Below, piece after piece: positions 1 to 10,305 of a stretch of DNA of 64,000 bases (its first letter is position 1; the number at the start of each line of letters is the position of its first letter). The notes beneath the pieces are model-generated. The model saw only the letters and a program-made list of their open reading frames with translations, did not search any database and was not told the DNA's origin. Location of the stretch: contig NZ_CANMQD010000001.1 in assembly GCF_947499945.1 (NCBI RefSeq), positions 868,001-932,000 on the forward strand, read 5' to 3'. Position numbers and translations under genes: made by a program. Source of the DNA: an uncultured Sulfitobacter sp. GTDB taxonomy: Bacteria > Pseudomonadota > Alphaproteobacteria > Rhodobacterales > Rhodobacteraceae.

Positions 1-233
1 TCTTCATTCTGCCGACCCCGAATGACCAACTGGCGGTCCTCGACAGTGATCGACAAATCACCTTCTCCAAAACCAGCCACCGCCAGTGTAATGCGGTAAC
101 TCCGTTCGGAGGTTTGTTCGATGTTAAAAGGCGGATAGCCTTCATTGCCGGATTTGGCGCTGCGTTCCAGCACCCGCTCCAGCTGTTCAAATCCCAACAT
201 ATGGGGATAAGAGGCAAGCGTAAGTTTCGTCAT
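1..233 (-). CDS. Hsp20-family small heat shock protein, partial (3' end outside window)
   Basis: The gene begins with ATG at 233 and runs off the left edge, so only about 77 N-terminal residues are visible. The readable start is MTKLTLASYPHMLGFEQLER, followed by a PPFNIEQ segment and a run ending VEDRQLVIRGRQNE. This matches the start of the alpha-crystallin domain of IbpA-like Hsp20 proteins, which hold unfolding proteins in the cytoplasm for refolding by DnaK and GroEL. The C-terminal half with the usual IxI motif is not in the window. Family call is good; the exact paralogue cannot be told. Confidence 0.85.
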   Translation of the reverse strand, partial: MTKLTLASYPHMLGFEQLERVLERSAKSGNEGYPPFNIEQTSERSYRITLAVAGFGEGDLSITVEDRQLVIRGRQNE

Positions 234-399
234 CTATGACACGTCCTTATGATCTCAAGCGACAGTCCTGTAACGCCCCATGGTTGGCAGCGTCACCTCA
301 TAAATATGGGAAGCCAATCGGTTCTGCGCAAGGGCTATGCGCCAATCACCCGATCGCTTATACTTAAAAGCCTAATCAGTAGTCAGAATCAGAGTAGTA

Positions 400-624
400 A
401 TGAACGCCCAAGACGATCTCTCCATGAAGAACGATGAGGTGCTGCGGGTTGAACTCGAAGTATTCCGTAATGAGCACCGCGATCTGGATGATGCAATCAG
501 AGCACTTGCGGAACGCGGCACCGCCGATCAGTTGACCCTGCAACGGCTGAAAAAGCGCAAACTCCTGCTCAAAGACCGTATCGCACGCATCGAAGACCGC
601 CTAACCCCCGACATCACCGCATGA
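400..624 (+). CDS. YdcH family (DUF465) small protein
   Basis: This is a 74-residue, highly charged helical protein with the DUF465/YdcH pattern: an RxEHRDLDxAI stretch near residues 24-34 and a LKKRKLLLKDRIARIE stretch near residues 49-64. The function of the family is unknown; it is predicted to be a short coiled-coil hairpin. ATG at 400 was taken as the start, although an in-frame ATG at 424 is possible because neither has a clear ribosome-binding site. It lies alone between the Hsp20 gene and purE and is followed 2 bases later by a double-hairpin element. A second DUF465 gene is at 47119-47283. Confidence 0.8.
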   Translation: MNAQDDLSMKNDEVLRVELEVFRNEHRDLDDAIRALAERGTADQLTLQRLKKRKLLLKDRIARIEDRLTPDITA

Positions 625-626
625 GC

Positions 627-672
627 CAGAGTTTCCCCGAAACTCTGTACCCAAAATTTCTCCGAAATTTTG
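627..672 (+). repeat. 46-bp double-hairpin intergenic element, copy A
   Basis: There are two perfect 9-bp inverted repeats in series: arms 627-635 and 639-647 with a 3-base loop, a 4-base spacer (TACC), then arms 652-660 and 664-672 with a 3-base loop. It starts 2 bases after the YdcH stop codon. The same geometry (21 + 4 + 21) recurs at 10666-10711 and 28790-28835. Whether it is a terminator, an RNA-stability element or a small mobile repeat cannot be decided from the sequence; there is no T-tract directly after the second hairpin. Confidence 0.75.
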
Positions 673-686
673 CCCACCGCGCTACA

Positions 687-714
687 TTGCCCCTCCGCTC
701 CGAATGGCTATAGT
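687..714 (+). promoter_or_regulatory. candidate sigma70-type promoter of purEK
   Basis: A TTGCCC box at 687-692 and a TATAGT box at 709-714 are separated by 16 bases and lie about 37 bases before the purE start codon. This is a pattern match only; it is the best candidate in the short gap after the double-hairpin element. Confidence 0.4.
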
Positions 715-750
715 GCGCGCTTACGCACCTGACGCAAAGGCTTTAGCGCT

Positions 751-1239
751 ATGAGCACACCACCCGTTGGCATCATCATGGGGTCCCAGTCCGACTGGTC
801 CACTATGCGCGAGGCCGCCACCCTGCTCGACGAGCTTGGCATCGTTTACGAGACCCGTATCGTCTCGGCCCACCGCACGCCCGACCGCCTTTGGGAGTAC
901 GGGAAAACGGCTGTGGAGCGTGGGCTTCAGGTCATCATTGCAGGCGCGGGCGGTGCCGCCCATTTGCCCGGTATGATGGCCTCAAAAACCCGCGTTCCGG
1001 TGATCGGTGTGCCCGTCCTGACCAAAGCCCTCTCCGGCGTCGACAGCCTCTATTCCATCTTGCAGATGCCCAAAGGCTTCCCCGTTGCCACCATGGCCAT
1101 CGGCGCACCTGGTGCAGCAAACGCCGCCCTGATGGCCGCTGGCATCCTCGCACTCCAAGACCCGGTTCTGGCTACCCGCCTCGACACATGGCGCAGCGAT
1201 CTGAGCGCCTCTATTCCGGAAGCTCCCACAGATGACTAA
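751..1239 (+). CDS. purE: N5-carboxyaminoimidazole ribonucleotide mutase PurE
   Basis: PurE converts N5-CAIR to CAIR in de novo purine synthesis and works after PurK. The 162-residue protein has the class I signature near the N terminus ([10 protein letters not shown], residues 10-19), the SAHRTP segment (residues 39-44) and the [11 protein letters not shown] segment (residues 65-75) that form the substrate site. Length is typical for bacterial octameric PurE. Its last 8 bases overlap the start of purK, so the two genes are very likely one transcript and translationally coupled. Confidence 0.97.
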   Translation: MSTPPVGIIMGSQSDWSTMREAATLLDELGIVYETRIVSAHRTPDRLWEYGKTAVERGLQVIIAGAGGAAHLPGMMASKTRVPVIGVPVLTKALSGVDSLYSILQMPKGFPVATMAIGAPGAANAALMAAGILALQDPVLATRLDTWRSDLSASIPEAPTDD

Positions 1240-2299
1240 CCCTCTGCCCACGGGCGCGACCATCGGCATTCTTGGTGGGGGCCAGCTTGGCCGCATGCTT
1301 TCTGTGGCCGCCTCCCGCCTTGGCCTACGCACCCATATCTATGAACCAGGCAGCAATCCGCCCGCCGCTGACGTAGCCCATGCCGTCACTACGGCGCCCT
1401 ACAGCGATGTGGCCGCTCTCACTGCTTTCGCCAATTCCGTTGACCTCGTGACCTACGAATTCGAGAATATCCCCACGGAGGCGCTCGACATCATCGAGGC
1501 GATAACGCCCATCCACCCCAACCGCCGCGCTCTTGGCACCTCCCAAGACCGCCTTGTGGAAAAGAGCTTCCTGCAAGAAATCGGCCTGCAAGTCGCCCCT
1601 TTCGCGGATATCACCAACGCCGCCAGCCTTGATGCAGCCCTCGCCACCATCGGCACGCCTTCAATCCTGAAAACCCGCCGTTTCGGCTATGACGGCAAAG
1701 GGCAGTCCCGCCTGAACGCTCCCGAAGACGCCGCCACAGCCCTCACCGACATGGCGGGTGCGCCCGCTGTGCTCGAAGGCTTCGTCAACTTCTCGGTCGA
1801 AATCTCGATCATTGCAGCGCGCAATCCACAAGGCGAAATCGCTTGCTACGATCCCGGTGAAAACATCCACCGCGATGGCATCCTGCACACAACAACCGTC
1901 CCTGCAAAAATCCCCGCGCGCCTGCGCACCGATGCTGTCCTGCTGGCCGCTAAAATCCTCAACACGCTGGATTATGTGGGCGTCATGGGGGTTGAGCTTT
2001 TCGTCACCCCTCAGGGACTCATCGTGAACGAGATCGCCCCGCGCGTACATAACTCGGGCCATTGGACGCAAAACGGCTGTGCCGTCGACCAGTTCGAGCA
2101 GCACATTCGCGCCATAGCAGGCTGGCCACTTGGCGACGGGAAACGCCATGCAGATGTAGTGATGGAGAACCTGATCGGTGACGACATGGACCAAGTCCCC
2201 GCACTGGCGAAAGAGCCCAACTGCGCCATCCACCTTTACGGTAAGGTCGAGACGAAAACAGGCCGCAAAATGGGCCACGTCAACAGGATCAAAACCTGA
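1232..2299 (+). CDS. purK: N5-carboxyaminoimidazole ribonucleotide synthase PurK
   Basis: PurK makes N5-CAIR from AIR, bicarbonate and ATP. The 355-residue protein opens with the [12 protein letters not shown] nucleotide-fold motif (residues 12-23) and has ATP-grasp features, including [13 protein letters not shown] in the middle and [15 protein letters not shown] toward the C terminus. The start ATG lies inside purE (8-base overlap). It is followed after 14 bases by a hairpin and then the convergent PhnM-like gene. Confidence 0.97.
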   Translation: MTNPLPTGATIGILGGGQLGRMLSVAASRLGLRTHIYEPGSNPPAADVAHAVTTAPYSDVAALTAFANSVDLVTYEFENIPTEALDIIEAITPIHPNRRALGTSQDRLVEKSFLQEIGLQVAPFADITNAASLDAALATIGTPSILKTRRFGYDGKGQSRLNAPEDAATALTDMAGAPAVLEGFVNFSVEISIIAARNPQGEIACYDPGENIHRDGILHTTTVPAKIPARLRTDAVLLAAKILNTLDYVGVMGVELFVTPQGLIVNEIAPRVHNSGHWTQNGCAVDQFEQHIRAIAGWPLGDGKRHADVVMENLIGDDMDQVPALAKEPNCAIHLYGKVETKTGRKMGHVNRIKT

Positions 2300-2313
2300 A
2301 CCAACATCGGGAG

Positions 2314-2334
2314 CAGAATTTCAGCGCAATTCTG
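2314..2334. terminator. hairpin between convergent purK and PhnM-like genes
   Basis: A perfect 7-bp inverted repeat (arms 2314-2320 and 2328-2334, 7-base loop) lies in the 38-base gap between two convergent stop codons. There is no clean T-tract on either side, so a bidirectional terminator is an inference from position. Confidence 0.4.
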
Positions 2335-2337
2335 GCG

Positions 2338-3480
2338 TCAGGCCATAAATCGCATGGCAATCTCACCACTCATGTAGCTCACACGCCCCTGCACCAGCGT
2401 TGCAGCGACCCGCAAGCTCTCGCGCTCCAGCACAACCATATCCGCACGTTTGCCCACCTCCAGCACACCGCGATCACTCAGCCCCAGAACCCCCGCAGGA
2501 CCGCTTGACACCAGCCCCCATGCGCCGTTCAAATCCAGCATGCCGTTCTGCCAAAGCATCAGGGCAGCACGCCGAACGCTGGGATAGTGATAATCAGACG
2601 CCAGCGCCGTACAATAGCCCATGGCAATCAGGTCCACCGCAGAAACATTGAGGTTATGCGAGCCGCCCCGTACGACATTGGGCGAACCCATAACCACAAT
2701 CCCGCCATGCGTCGCAGCTGCTTCAGCCGCCTCAAGTGTCTCAGGAAACTCGGCCACATTCACGCCGCGCCCTGCCCAGATCGCACGCCCTTCAGCAGTC
2801 GTATCGTCATGGCTACCCATCGCGATCCCCCGCAGCGCAAGCTGCGCACAAAGCCAGTCGAGCGCTGCTGGCACATCCTCACTCTCCGCCTCCAATGCTT
2901 GCATAAGCGCCAGATGCGTTTCAGGACTTCGCCTAGCCTTTAGCGCTTGCGACACCAGCCGACGTGGCTGCACACCCTCCTGTAAACGGGCATGGGGCAA
3001 ATGATCGTTAAAAACGATGTAACGCAGGCCCCACTCCGCCATTTTCTCGGGCAGCTCTTCATAAAAATCCAGCAGATGCGTTTCGAACCGCAATTGCCCC
3101 CGCAAATCTGTGACCATACCGGGTCCAAGATCGCGCAGATGCGAAAACACCTGATCCGCAAACTCGTAGCTGCGCACGCCACCTTCCCAACTGACAAACT
3201 GCGCCAGCGTCGCCGTGGTGATCCCGTTCGCCGCCAGCTCGGCCTCGACCGCGACCAAGCCTTCGGCCATCTCCTTCATCGCACCACGCCGTGGCGCCAA
3301 ATGCCGCTCGAAGCCGTCACCGTGGACATCGACAATACCGGGCAGAACCAGATATCCACGCAAATCAACCGCGCGGCCCACGGGCGTATCCACGATCACA
3401 CCATCAGAGAACGACAATCCGTCACGGTGCAGCCCGTAAGGCCCCAACACTTCTGCGCCAGTCAGATCAAGGCTTAGCAT
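2338..3480 (-). CDS. PhnM-like amidohydrolase (ribose 1-methylphosphonate 5-triphosphate diphosphatase family)
   Basis: The 380-residue protein fits the PhnM branch of the amidohydrolase superfamily. It has a short N-terminal beta segment, then [15 protein letters not shown] (residues 46-60, the metal-binding HxD region typical of PhnM), an [13 protein letters not shown] segment and a C-terminal [10 protein letters not shown] segment. In known phn operons PhnM removes pyrophosphate from the methylphosphonate-ribose triphosphate intermediate. Here no other phn gene is near, so the true substrate is open. The start is ATG at 3480, overlapping the upstream hydrolase gene by 14 bases; a TTG further upstream is unlikely. 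Confidence 0.75.
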   Translation of the reverse strand: MLSLDLTGAEVLGPYGLHRDGLSFSDGVIVDTPVGRAVDLRGYLVLPGIVDVHGDGFERHLAPRRGAMKEMAEGLVAVEAELAANGITTATLAQFVSWEGGVRSYEFADQVFSHLRDLGPGMVTDLRGQLRFETHLLDFYEELPEKMAEWGLRYIVFNDHLPHARLQEGVQPRRLVSQALKARRSPETHLALMQALEAESEDVPAALDWLCAQLALRGIAMGSHDDTTAEGRAIWAGRGVNVAEFPETLEAAEAAATHGGIVVMGSPNVVRGGSHNLNVSAVDLIAMGYCTALASDYHYPSVRRAALMLWQNGMLDLNGAWGLVSSGPAGVLGLSDRGVLEVGKRADMVVLERESLRVAATLVQGRVSYMSGEIAMRFMA

Positions 3481-4243
3481 CAAAGACCTCGATGCCCGGC
3501 AAACAATCCCCGTCAGGGCAACCGAACTGCTCAAGCATCGCCCCAAAGAATGTCATGTCAGGGTCAAAACGCCCTTTTCGCAAAAAGGACACTGTCTGCG
3601 AAATCACCCGCGGATTATTCATCATAAATGTATGGGTCACAGGCAGGGTAAGATGCGCCCGCATCCCGTTTAGGCGCGTCGAAGACACCGCCACCTTTCC
3701 GTCATCATCCCCCGGCAACAACGACGAGAAATAGGGGTTAAGAGATTGCGTTCCAGCAATAATTCCCACTTCAAAATCAGCATCTGGCAAACTGCGCGGC
3801 AAAGACCCCGGACCGGTCCCCATCTGCATTCCCGCAGGCCCGTTAATCCAGTCAAAGGCGACCACATCGCGTAACTGGTCCACGATCTCGCTCCCCTTAT
3901 TGGGGGGCCCCAACATCACTGCGCGTCCCACACGGTCAGGACCGACCTCGGCAACCCACTGCCGCAACAGAATGCCGCCCATCGAATGGGTCACAAAATC
4001 GACTTTTTCCGTGCCACACGCGGCTACTGCCGCGGGCAAAGTTTGACGCGTCAACTCTTCAATTGGCGCTTCTGTTGACGGATAGCCTGGCCTTACCACG
4101 CGCCAGCCCTCAGCCTCCAACGCCGCTTCCATCAAGGCAAAAGACGTCTCGGTCCGAGCCAAACCATGTAGCAGAACAACGCACCGCGCCTGCGCCGCCG
4201 TCCCAAGCAACACCATCGCACATATGATCGCAATCAATCTCAT
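3467..4243 (-). CDS. secreted alpha/beta hydrolase, lipase-like
   Basis: A 258-residue protein with a cleavable-type signal peptide (residues 1-20 ending AQA). The mature part starts almost at once with the HGLARTE oxyanion segment, and the nucleophile elbow THSMGG places the catalytic serine near residue 87. It resembles small EstA/lipase-type alpha/beta hydrolases that act in the periplasm or outside; the substrate is unknown. Its 3' end overlaps the PhnM-like gene by 14 bases, so the two are probably co-transcribed. Near the 3' end the DNA holds a hairpin plus ACACTGTC that also occurs downstream of groEL. Confidence 0.8.
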   Translation of the reverse strand: MRLIAIICAMVLLGTAAQARCVVLLHGLARTETSFALMEAALEAEGWRVVRPGYPSTEAPIEELTRQTLPAAVAACGTEKVDFVTHSMGGILLRQWVAEVGPDRVGRAVMLGPPNKGSEIVDQLRDVVAFDWINGPAGMQMGTGPGSLPRSLPDADFEVGIIAGTQSLNPYFSSLLPGDDDGKVAVSSTRLNGMRAHLTLPVTHTFMMNNPRVISQTVSFLRKGRFDPDMTFFGAMLEQFGCPDGDCLPGIEVFDAKP

Positions 4244-4314
4244 ACGCTGCTATGTAATGCCAATCCGCGCACTTGTAATCCCCCATCGCATCTTACCGCT
4301 AAGAGGACCGCAAC

Positions 4315-4773
4315 ATGACCCCGACAACGCCCCCTCGCCTCGCCGTGCGTGCCATTATTCTCCATCGGGAGCGCCTGCTGCTGGTCAACGCGTGGCCCAC
4401 AGGGAAAAGCGATCTTATGTGCGCCCCCGGTGGCGGGGTAGAGCGTGGCAGCTCCCTGCCCGACAACCTTATCCGCGAGGTTTTTGAAGAAACCGGCTTG
4501 CATATCACCGTAGATGCGCCGTGTTTGGTGAATGAGTTTAATGATCCAAACGGCAGCTTTCATCAGGTCGATGTATATTTTCATTGTACGCTGATCAGCC
4601 CACCAACGCTGGATCATGGATGGCAGGATGTTGACGCTATCGTGACTGACCGACGCTGGGTTACGCGCACTGAAATGGTCAAGCTCCGCGTCAAACCCGA
4701 CAGCCTCGCCGCCGTGGCATGGCGCGATTCTGACGCGCCAACGTATGATCCGCTAGAGCCCCTTATCACTTAA
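4315..4773 (+). CDS. Nudix hydrolase
   Basis: The 152-residue single-domain protein has a Nudix box around residues 40-63. The REVFEETGL part that binds metal is intact, but the first glutamate of the box consensus is replaced by serine. Nudix enzymes cleave nucleoside diphosphates linked to another group; the substrate cannot be told here. The start ATG at 4315 follows an AGAGGACC ribosome-binding site. Its 3' end overlaps the convergent transporter gene by 8 bases. Confidence 0.85.
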   Translation: MTPTTPPRLAVRAIILHRERLLLVNAWPTGKSDLMCAPGGGVERGSSLPDNLIREVFEETGLHITVDAPCLVNEFNDPNGSFHQVDVYFHCTLISPPTLDHGWQDVDAIVTDRRWVTRTEMVKLRVKPDSLAAVAWRDSDAPTYDPLEPLIT

Positions 4774-5593
4774 CCGTCACAGACCAGCCGATCCCCCCCA
4801 CCACCAGTGCAGCTGCAATCATAATCACAGGCGTCGCTGCTTCGCCCAGCAAAACTGCCCCCGACAGTATCGCAATCACAGGTACGCTCAGCTGCACAAC
4901 CGCTGCCGTGCTGCTGCGCATCTGACCCAAGACTGAATACCACAACGCATAGCCCAAGCTGGAGGTGAGCGCCCCACAAATCAATGCCAAGAAGATGCCG
5001 CGCCCATCGGCTTCCACACCACGTTGAAGCAGCAGCAACGCCAACAAAGGCAGGCAAAATATGAAATTCGCACCCGTTGTTGCCAACGGATCAGACGCAC
5101 CGCGCCCCGCAATCGTATAGGCCGCCCAACCAAGCCCTGCTATGCACATCAAAAGCGCACCGCTCATATCTACAGCACCCCCGCCGCTGGGCCACAGAAC
5201 CAGCGCCAACCCGCCAAAGGCAACAGCGGCGCCAATAACTTGACGTGTTGTAGAGGCTTGGCCAGTGTAAGTGCCATACGCAAACATGGCGATCTGTGTC
5301 ACGCCAAATAGAATAAGCGCGCCCAACCCCGCATCAAGTGTCAAATAAGCCAGCGAGAAACCCGCCATATAAGCCGTTAGGCTTACCACGCCGATGATCC
5401 GTTCGGCCCGAAACAGCGGCAGCGACGTTCCACGCAACAACGCGATACCGCCCAACATCGCAGCCCCCGCAGCAACCCGAAGCACGGCGAAGGCAGCCGG
5501 AGCAATATGCCCACCTTCCACAGCCGCCCGTGTCAGAAGGGAATTTGCAGCAAAGGCGCACATGGTCAGAATGGTCAACAGGATCAAACGCAT
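4766..5593 (-). CDS. EamA/DMT family transporter
   Basis: A polytopic membrane protein of 275 residues with about ten hydrophobic segments and two tandem EamA repeats. It starts MRLILLTILTM and ends with a GGIGWSVTVK tail. Members of the family export small metabolites or drugs; the substrate is unknown. I chose ATG at 5593; a TTG at 5620 would add nine residues and has an AAGG about 11 bases upstream, so the start is uncertain. A second EamA gene is at 46252-47118. Confidence 0.85.
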   Translation of the reverse strand: MRLILLTILTMCAFAANSLLTRAAVEGGHIAPAAFAVLRVAAGAAMLGGIALLRGTSLPLFRAERIIGVVSLTAYMAGFSLAYLTLDAGLGALILFGVTQIAMFAYGTYTGQASTTRQVIGAAVAFGGLALVLWPSGGGAVDMSGALLMCIAGLGWAAYTIAGRGASDPLATTGANFIFCLPLLALLLLQRGVEADGRGIFLALICGALTSSLGYALWYSVLGQMRSSTAAVVQLSVPVIAILSGAVLLGEAATPVIMIAAALVVGGIGWSVTVK

Positions 5594-5638
5594 ACTCGGG
5601 CGTACCGCGTACGCCGCCAAGCGCCAAGCCTTATCGCA

Positions 5639-6298
5639 TCAAGTAAAGATAAACTCATCATCATCACCCAACGTCGCGATCAACGCCTCAAGATCGCTAT
5701 GATCCTGCCCTACACCCACAGCAGAAAGGCCCCCCATCATCTTGCGCATCTCTTCTTTGAACAACGACACCACAGAGCCTTGAACTTCACGGTCCATCAA
5801 AGCCGCGGTTAGGCCCTGCTTAATCACCTCGCGCTGATGCTCGGATTGCGCAATTAAATCCCGCTGCTCTGCGGCAGTCTGCATCGCACCGACCATGGCA
5901 AATCGAAGCTGATCGGCAGTCATTGCCTCTTTCGTTAGGAAATCATGACACCCGTTGCGCATTGCGGTGACGGCGGTTTCCATATCACCGTTCCCCGTAA
6001 TCATGATGGTTGCAACGTCGTTGTTTAATGCGCTGTTCTGGATATGCTCCAGCACCTCCAACCCGTCTCCCTGTGGCAAGCGGTAGTCGATCAGGATAAG
6101 GTCGAAAACCTCCCGCGCAACCGCCTCTTTCGCTTCTGCGATCGAGCTGACTTCGGTTAAGGCGACCATCAACCGGCTGTTCTGGCTCAGCCGCTTGATC
6201 CGAGCGCGATCAAACGTGCTGTCATCCAACAACAAGGTTTTTATTATTTTTGGAAATGCCCCCTCATCGGGGCCTAATACTTCAACTTGCACTGACAT
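5639..6298 (-). CDS. response regulator with a receiver domain and no DNA-binding output
   Basis: A 219-residue protein. The receiver domain runs from about residue 18 to 140 with acidic pair D25-D26, phospho-acceptor D71 in LIDYRLPQGDG, T101 in MITGNG and K123 in LTKEA. The remaining 80 residues are helical and charged and match no HTH or enzyme domain I recognise. Start ATG at 6298 has a GGGAGA site. It lies 164 bases downstream of the histidine kinase gene on the same strand and is its likely partner, perhaps acting by protein-protein contact. Confidence 0.9.
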   Translation of the reverse strand: MSVQVEVLGPDEGAFPKIIKTLLLDDSTFDRARIKRLSQNSRLMVALTEVSSIAEAKEAVAREVFDLILIDYRLPQGDGLEVLEHIQNSALNNDVATIMITGNGDMETAVTAMRNGCHDFLTKEAMTADQLRFAMVGAMQTAAEQRDLIAQSEHQREVIKQGLTAALMDREVQGSVVSLFKEEMRKMMGGLSAVGVGQDHSDLEALIATLGDDDEFIFT

Positions 6299-6462
6299 GG
6301 CTCATCTCTCCCACAGAAAATCTCAGGACAATCGTAGCTCAGGCATGCCTATCAAATGATAAATTCAGCCATCATTTACTCGTCAGCATTATCGCAAAAA
6401 ACCTGATAAATTGGGTAGATCGGACCGCTTCCATCTAAGCGTCATACCCCACGGCAGTCACG

Positions 6463-7197
6463 TCAGCGTGGGCACCCATGGGGGATGACGACATCAATGC
6501 GCAGACCACTGCTCTCACCGTCCACTTCAGACAGTGCGACGTATCCTCCATAATGCTCGGCCAGCTTGCGCACATTGGCAAGGCCCATACCTGTCCCCTC
6601 CACTTCATCACGTGGTCGCAAGGTCGTCATCGCGCCCAGCGCACGCGAATGAAACCGCTTCGGAATTCCAGGCCCGTCATCGCAGACGGTAAAGCGGATC
6701 AACGCACCCTCTTGCTGTGTTGTGACAGTAATTGTGCCACGCGTAGCATGGTGATGCTTGACCGAGTTTCCAATTAACGCGCTCCACAATAGCAACGCAT
6801 CCTGCTCGCCCATCATAACGTGGGCGCATCCAATATCACGGCTCAGCTGCATCGTCTCAGGCAGGTGCAGTTCTGACAGAACCTCCTCCAGTGCCGCCCC
6901 TACATCCACCCGCACCACGGGCTGCATTCGACCAACCCGCGAATAAGTCAACAAATCCATCAACATCCGGTCAAGCCGCGCAGTATGACGGTTCATCATC
7001 TCAATTGATTGCGCGACTGAGCCTGTGATCTCGACCCCCGCTTCCGCCAGATCCTCTGCAATCCACTGCGGCAATTCAAGCAATGCACGCACTGAGGCGC
7101 GAACATCATGGCTCATCAAATAGATGAAATCGTCAATGTCCTGAGTGTCTGTATCGGGTGCTCCTGCCGGAGCAGCCTGTGCAGCGTTGCGCGTCAT
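6463..7197 (-). CDS. soluble sensor histidine kinase
   Basis: A 244-residue kinase with no membrane segment and almost no sensor region. The phospho-acceptor box is LMSHDVRASVRAL near residues 27-39, followed by a dimerisation helix (MLMDLLTYSRVG) and an ATPase domain with N box (NSVKHH), G1 (DDGPGIP) and G2 (GTGMGLANV). ATG at 7197 with an AAAGG site was chosen; upstream in-frame codons would run into the groEL terminator. With the downstream receiver protein it forms a two-component pair; the input signal is unknown, perhaps supplied by another protein. Confidence 0.88.
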   Translation of the reverse strand: MTRNAAQAAPAGAPDTDTQDIDDFIYLMSHDVRASVRALLELPQWIAEDLAEAGVEITGSVAQSIEMMNRHTARLDRMLMDLLTYSRVGRMQPVVRVDVGAALEEVLSELHLPETMQLSRDIGCAHVMMGEQDALLLWSALIGNSVKHHHATRGTITVTTQQEGALIRFTVCDDGPGIPKRFHSRALGAMTTLRPRDEVEGTGMGLANVRKLAEHYGGYVALSEVDGESSGLRIDVVIPHGCPR

Positions 7198-7278
7198 GGA
7201 TAACCTTTCAAACTCGTTCACTCGCGAGCCTAACAGGCCAATCCTTGCAACGCCGTTAACGTCCCCCCAGAACGAAAC

Positions 7279-7303
7279 AAAGGGCCCCTGATAGGAGCCC
7301 TTT
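7279..7303 (-). terminator. rho-independent terminator of groESL
   Basis: A 7-bp perfect stem (arms 7279-7285 and 7297-7303) with an inner CCT/AGG pairing is followed on the minus strand by a T-rich stretch (TTTGTTTCGTT). It lies about 105 bases downstream of the groEL stop and before the kinase gene. Confidence 0.65.
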
Positions 7304-7353
7304 GATCTGTCGGTAAGGACAGGGTGGTAGATGCGTCTTGCCCTGCTCGTGAT

Positions 7354-7401
7354 CTTTTTCTTCGAAAAAGACACTGTCAGGGTTCGCTCACAAGCTTTGC
7401 T
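7354..7401. other. two small hairpins in the groEL 3' trailer
   Basis: One hairpin has arms of 7 bases (7354-7360 and 7364-7370, loop TTC) and is followed by ACACTGTC. A second hairpin (ACAAGC paired with GCTTGT, near 7390-7404) sits directly after the groEL stop. The first resembles a hairpin plus ACACTGTC at 3573-3596 in the secreted hydrolase gene. Their role is unknown; they may protect the groESL mRNA end. Confidence 0.4.
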
Positions 7402-7408
7402 TGTAAGC

Positions 7409-9067
<1,659 letters not shown>

Positions 9068-9130
9068 CTAATATTAATTTATGATGGATCGCTTGTCTTG
9101 AGGTGGGTTTTCAAACCCGCCCGTCCTTGT

Positions 9131-9418
9131 TCAGGACAGGATCCCCATGATGTCGCTTTCTTTCATCATCAGCATTTCTTCACCGTCTATGGTGACCTCT
9201 GTACCGGACCATTTGCCGAACAGAACACGATCACCGGCTTTTACCGCTGGTGTGATCAACTCACCGTTGTCTTTGCGTGCGCCCTCGCCCACAGAAACAA
9301 CTTCGCCTTCGGAAGGCTTTTCTTTTGCGCTATCGGGAATGATCAGCCCGCCGGAAGTTTTCTCTTCGCCCTCTGTGCGTTTAACCAGCACGCGGTCGTG
9401 AAGTGGTGTTAATGCCAT
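9131..9418 (-). CDS. groES: 10-kDa co-chaperonin GroES
   Basis: GroES caps the GroEL chamber. The 95-residue protein has the standard start ([12 protein letters not shown]) and a mobile loop region [19 protein letters not shown] (residues 16-34) with the conserved GGLIIP contact. It is the first gene of the groES-groEL operon. The promoter and CIRCE operator lie 67 to 130 bases upstream of the start codon. Confidence 0.99.
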   Translation of the reverse strand: MALTPLHDRVLVKRTEGEEKTSGGLIIPDSAKEKPSEGEVVSVGEGARKDNGELITPAVKAGDRVLFGKWSGTEVTIDGEEMLMMKESDIMGILS

Positions 9419-9484
9419 CTTTGTAGCTCCTTGATGCTCAAAGTTATCTCAAAGGACCAGCCCTTCACCCGAAGCGACCAGCCG

Positions 9485-9511
9485 TTATCACTCACCTTGG
9501 TCGAGTGCTAA
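9485..9511 (-). promoter_or_regulatory. CIRCE operator (HrcA binding site) of groESL
   Basis: The arms TTATCACTC (9485-9493) and GAGTGCTAA (9503-9511) are separated by exactly 9 bases. The CIRCE consensus is TTAGCACTC-N9-GAGTGCTAA, so there is one mismatch, in the left arm. It lies just downstream of the candidate -10 box of the groES promoter, where HrcA binding would block transcription until heat shock. Confidence 0.93.
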
Positions 9512-9518
9512 CGAGTGG

Positions 9519-9547
9519 TAATTAAGGAGTGCGCTGAGCTGAGTCAA
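9519..9547 (-). promoter_or_regulatory. sigma70-type promoter of groESL
   Basis: On the minus strand a TTGACT box (9547-9542) and a TAATTA box (9524-9519) are separated by 17 bases. The CIRCE operator begins 7 bases further on, covering the expected transcription start. Confidence 0.7.
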
Positions 9548-9578
9548 CGGGCGCACTGATAAAAATTTCTCAGCTCAG
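9534..9578. repeat. 10-bp inverted repeat flanking the groESL -35 region
   Basis: CTGAGCTGAG at 9534-9543 and its exact complement CTCAGCTCAG at 9569-9578 are separated by 25 bases. One arm overlaps the -35 box of groESL; the other overlaps the last codons of the DUF2161 gene. It may be the terminator of that gene or a protein-binding site; the sequence does not decide. Confidence 0.5.
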
Positions 9579-10252
9579 TCGGCCCCCAGCACACGGCCAG
9601 AAACAGTCACCGCATCCGCCCCCGCAGGAGTGATGCCATAAACACCCTTCTCGACCTTCTCAAACCAGCCATAATGATTGGCACGCATCATGGTCGTGGC
9701 CTTGGACACACCTGTCTCGCGTGCGACGTCCGCACCTTTGCACGCACCAACCTCGAACAGATAAACCGCGATCTTGACCGCATCCTGACGGTAGGCCGTA
9801 ACCAGTCCCGCCCGCGTCTGCCCCCCGTCATTGGGATCACCTTGCCGCCGCGCAAACTCGCGCAATAGCGTGGCTTTCCGCTTTGCATTCTTGCGCGGCG
9901 CGTAGGGTCCAGGATCACAATGCACTGTGACCAATCCGTCCTCCAACCGCACCGTGAGAAGCCCCAGCCCCAGACGTCGCGCCATGGCAGTATTGGCCTT
10001 CACCGCCTTATAAAACGGCTTGCCTGCCTTATGCGCCACGGCCATGTACACATCATCACTGACCTTCAACCGCTCCACACACTGATGGAACAGCGCCAGC
10101 GAGAAGCCCAGCTTCAGCTCCACGACCACAGGCGGTTCGGCCCCGCGCACGGCAACCACATCGGCAGCACCCACTTCACCTTTCACCACATATCCCTGAT
10201 CCTCCAAAAAGGACTTCACAGGCAGGTAAAGGTCGGTCTCACGTACTTTCAT
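9575..10252 (-). CDS. DUF2161 family protein, putative PD-(D/E)XK-type nuclease fold
   Basis: A 225-residue protein. The N-terminal part shows an ETDLYLPVKSFLEDQGY segment, then VGAADVVAV and VVVELKLGFS, an arrangement of D and ExK residues (residues 27-50) that fits the PD-(D/E)XK nuclease fold proposed for DUF2161. The C-terminal 70 residues look like a winged helix (ADVARETGVSKATTMMRANHYGWFEKVEKGVYGIT). No biochemical role is known to me. It stands alone upstream of groESL. Confidence 0.7.
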   Translation of the reverse strand: MKVRETDLYLPVKSFLEDQGYVVKGEVGAADVVAVRGAEPPVVVELKLGFSLALFHQCVERLKVSDDVYMAVAHKAGKPFYKAVKANTAMARRLGLGLLTVRLEDGLVTVHCDPGPYAPRKNAKRKATLLREFARRQGDPNDGGQTRAGLVTAYRQDAVKIAVYLFEVGACKGADVARETGVSKATTMMRANHYGWFEKVEKGVYGITPAGADAVTVSGRVLGAD

Positions 10253-10305
10253 GGGCGAAACCTATCACCATTCCCAAATGCTGCGCGACCCCCTAAGCTG
10301 GCCCC

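Noticed and set aside
5594..5620. TTG start at 5620 for the first EamA transporter
   Set aside because: ATG at 5593 gives a normal membrane-helix start; the TTG would only add nine residues. The point is left as a note in the entry.
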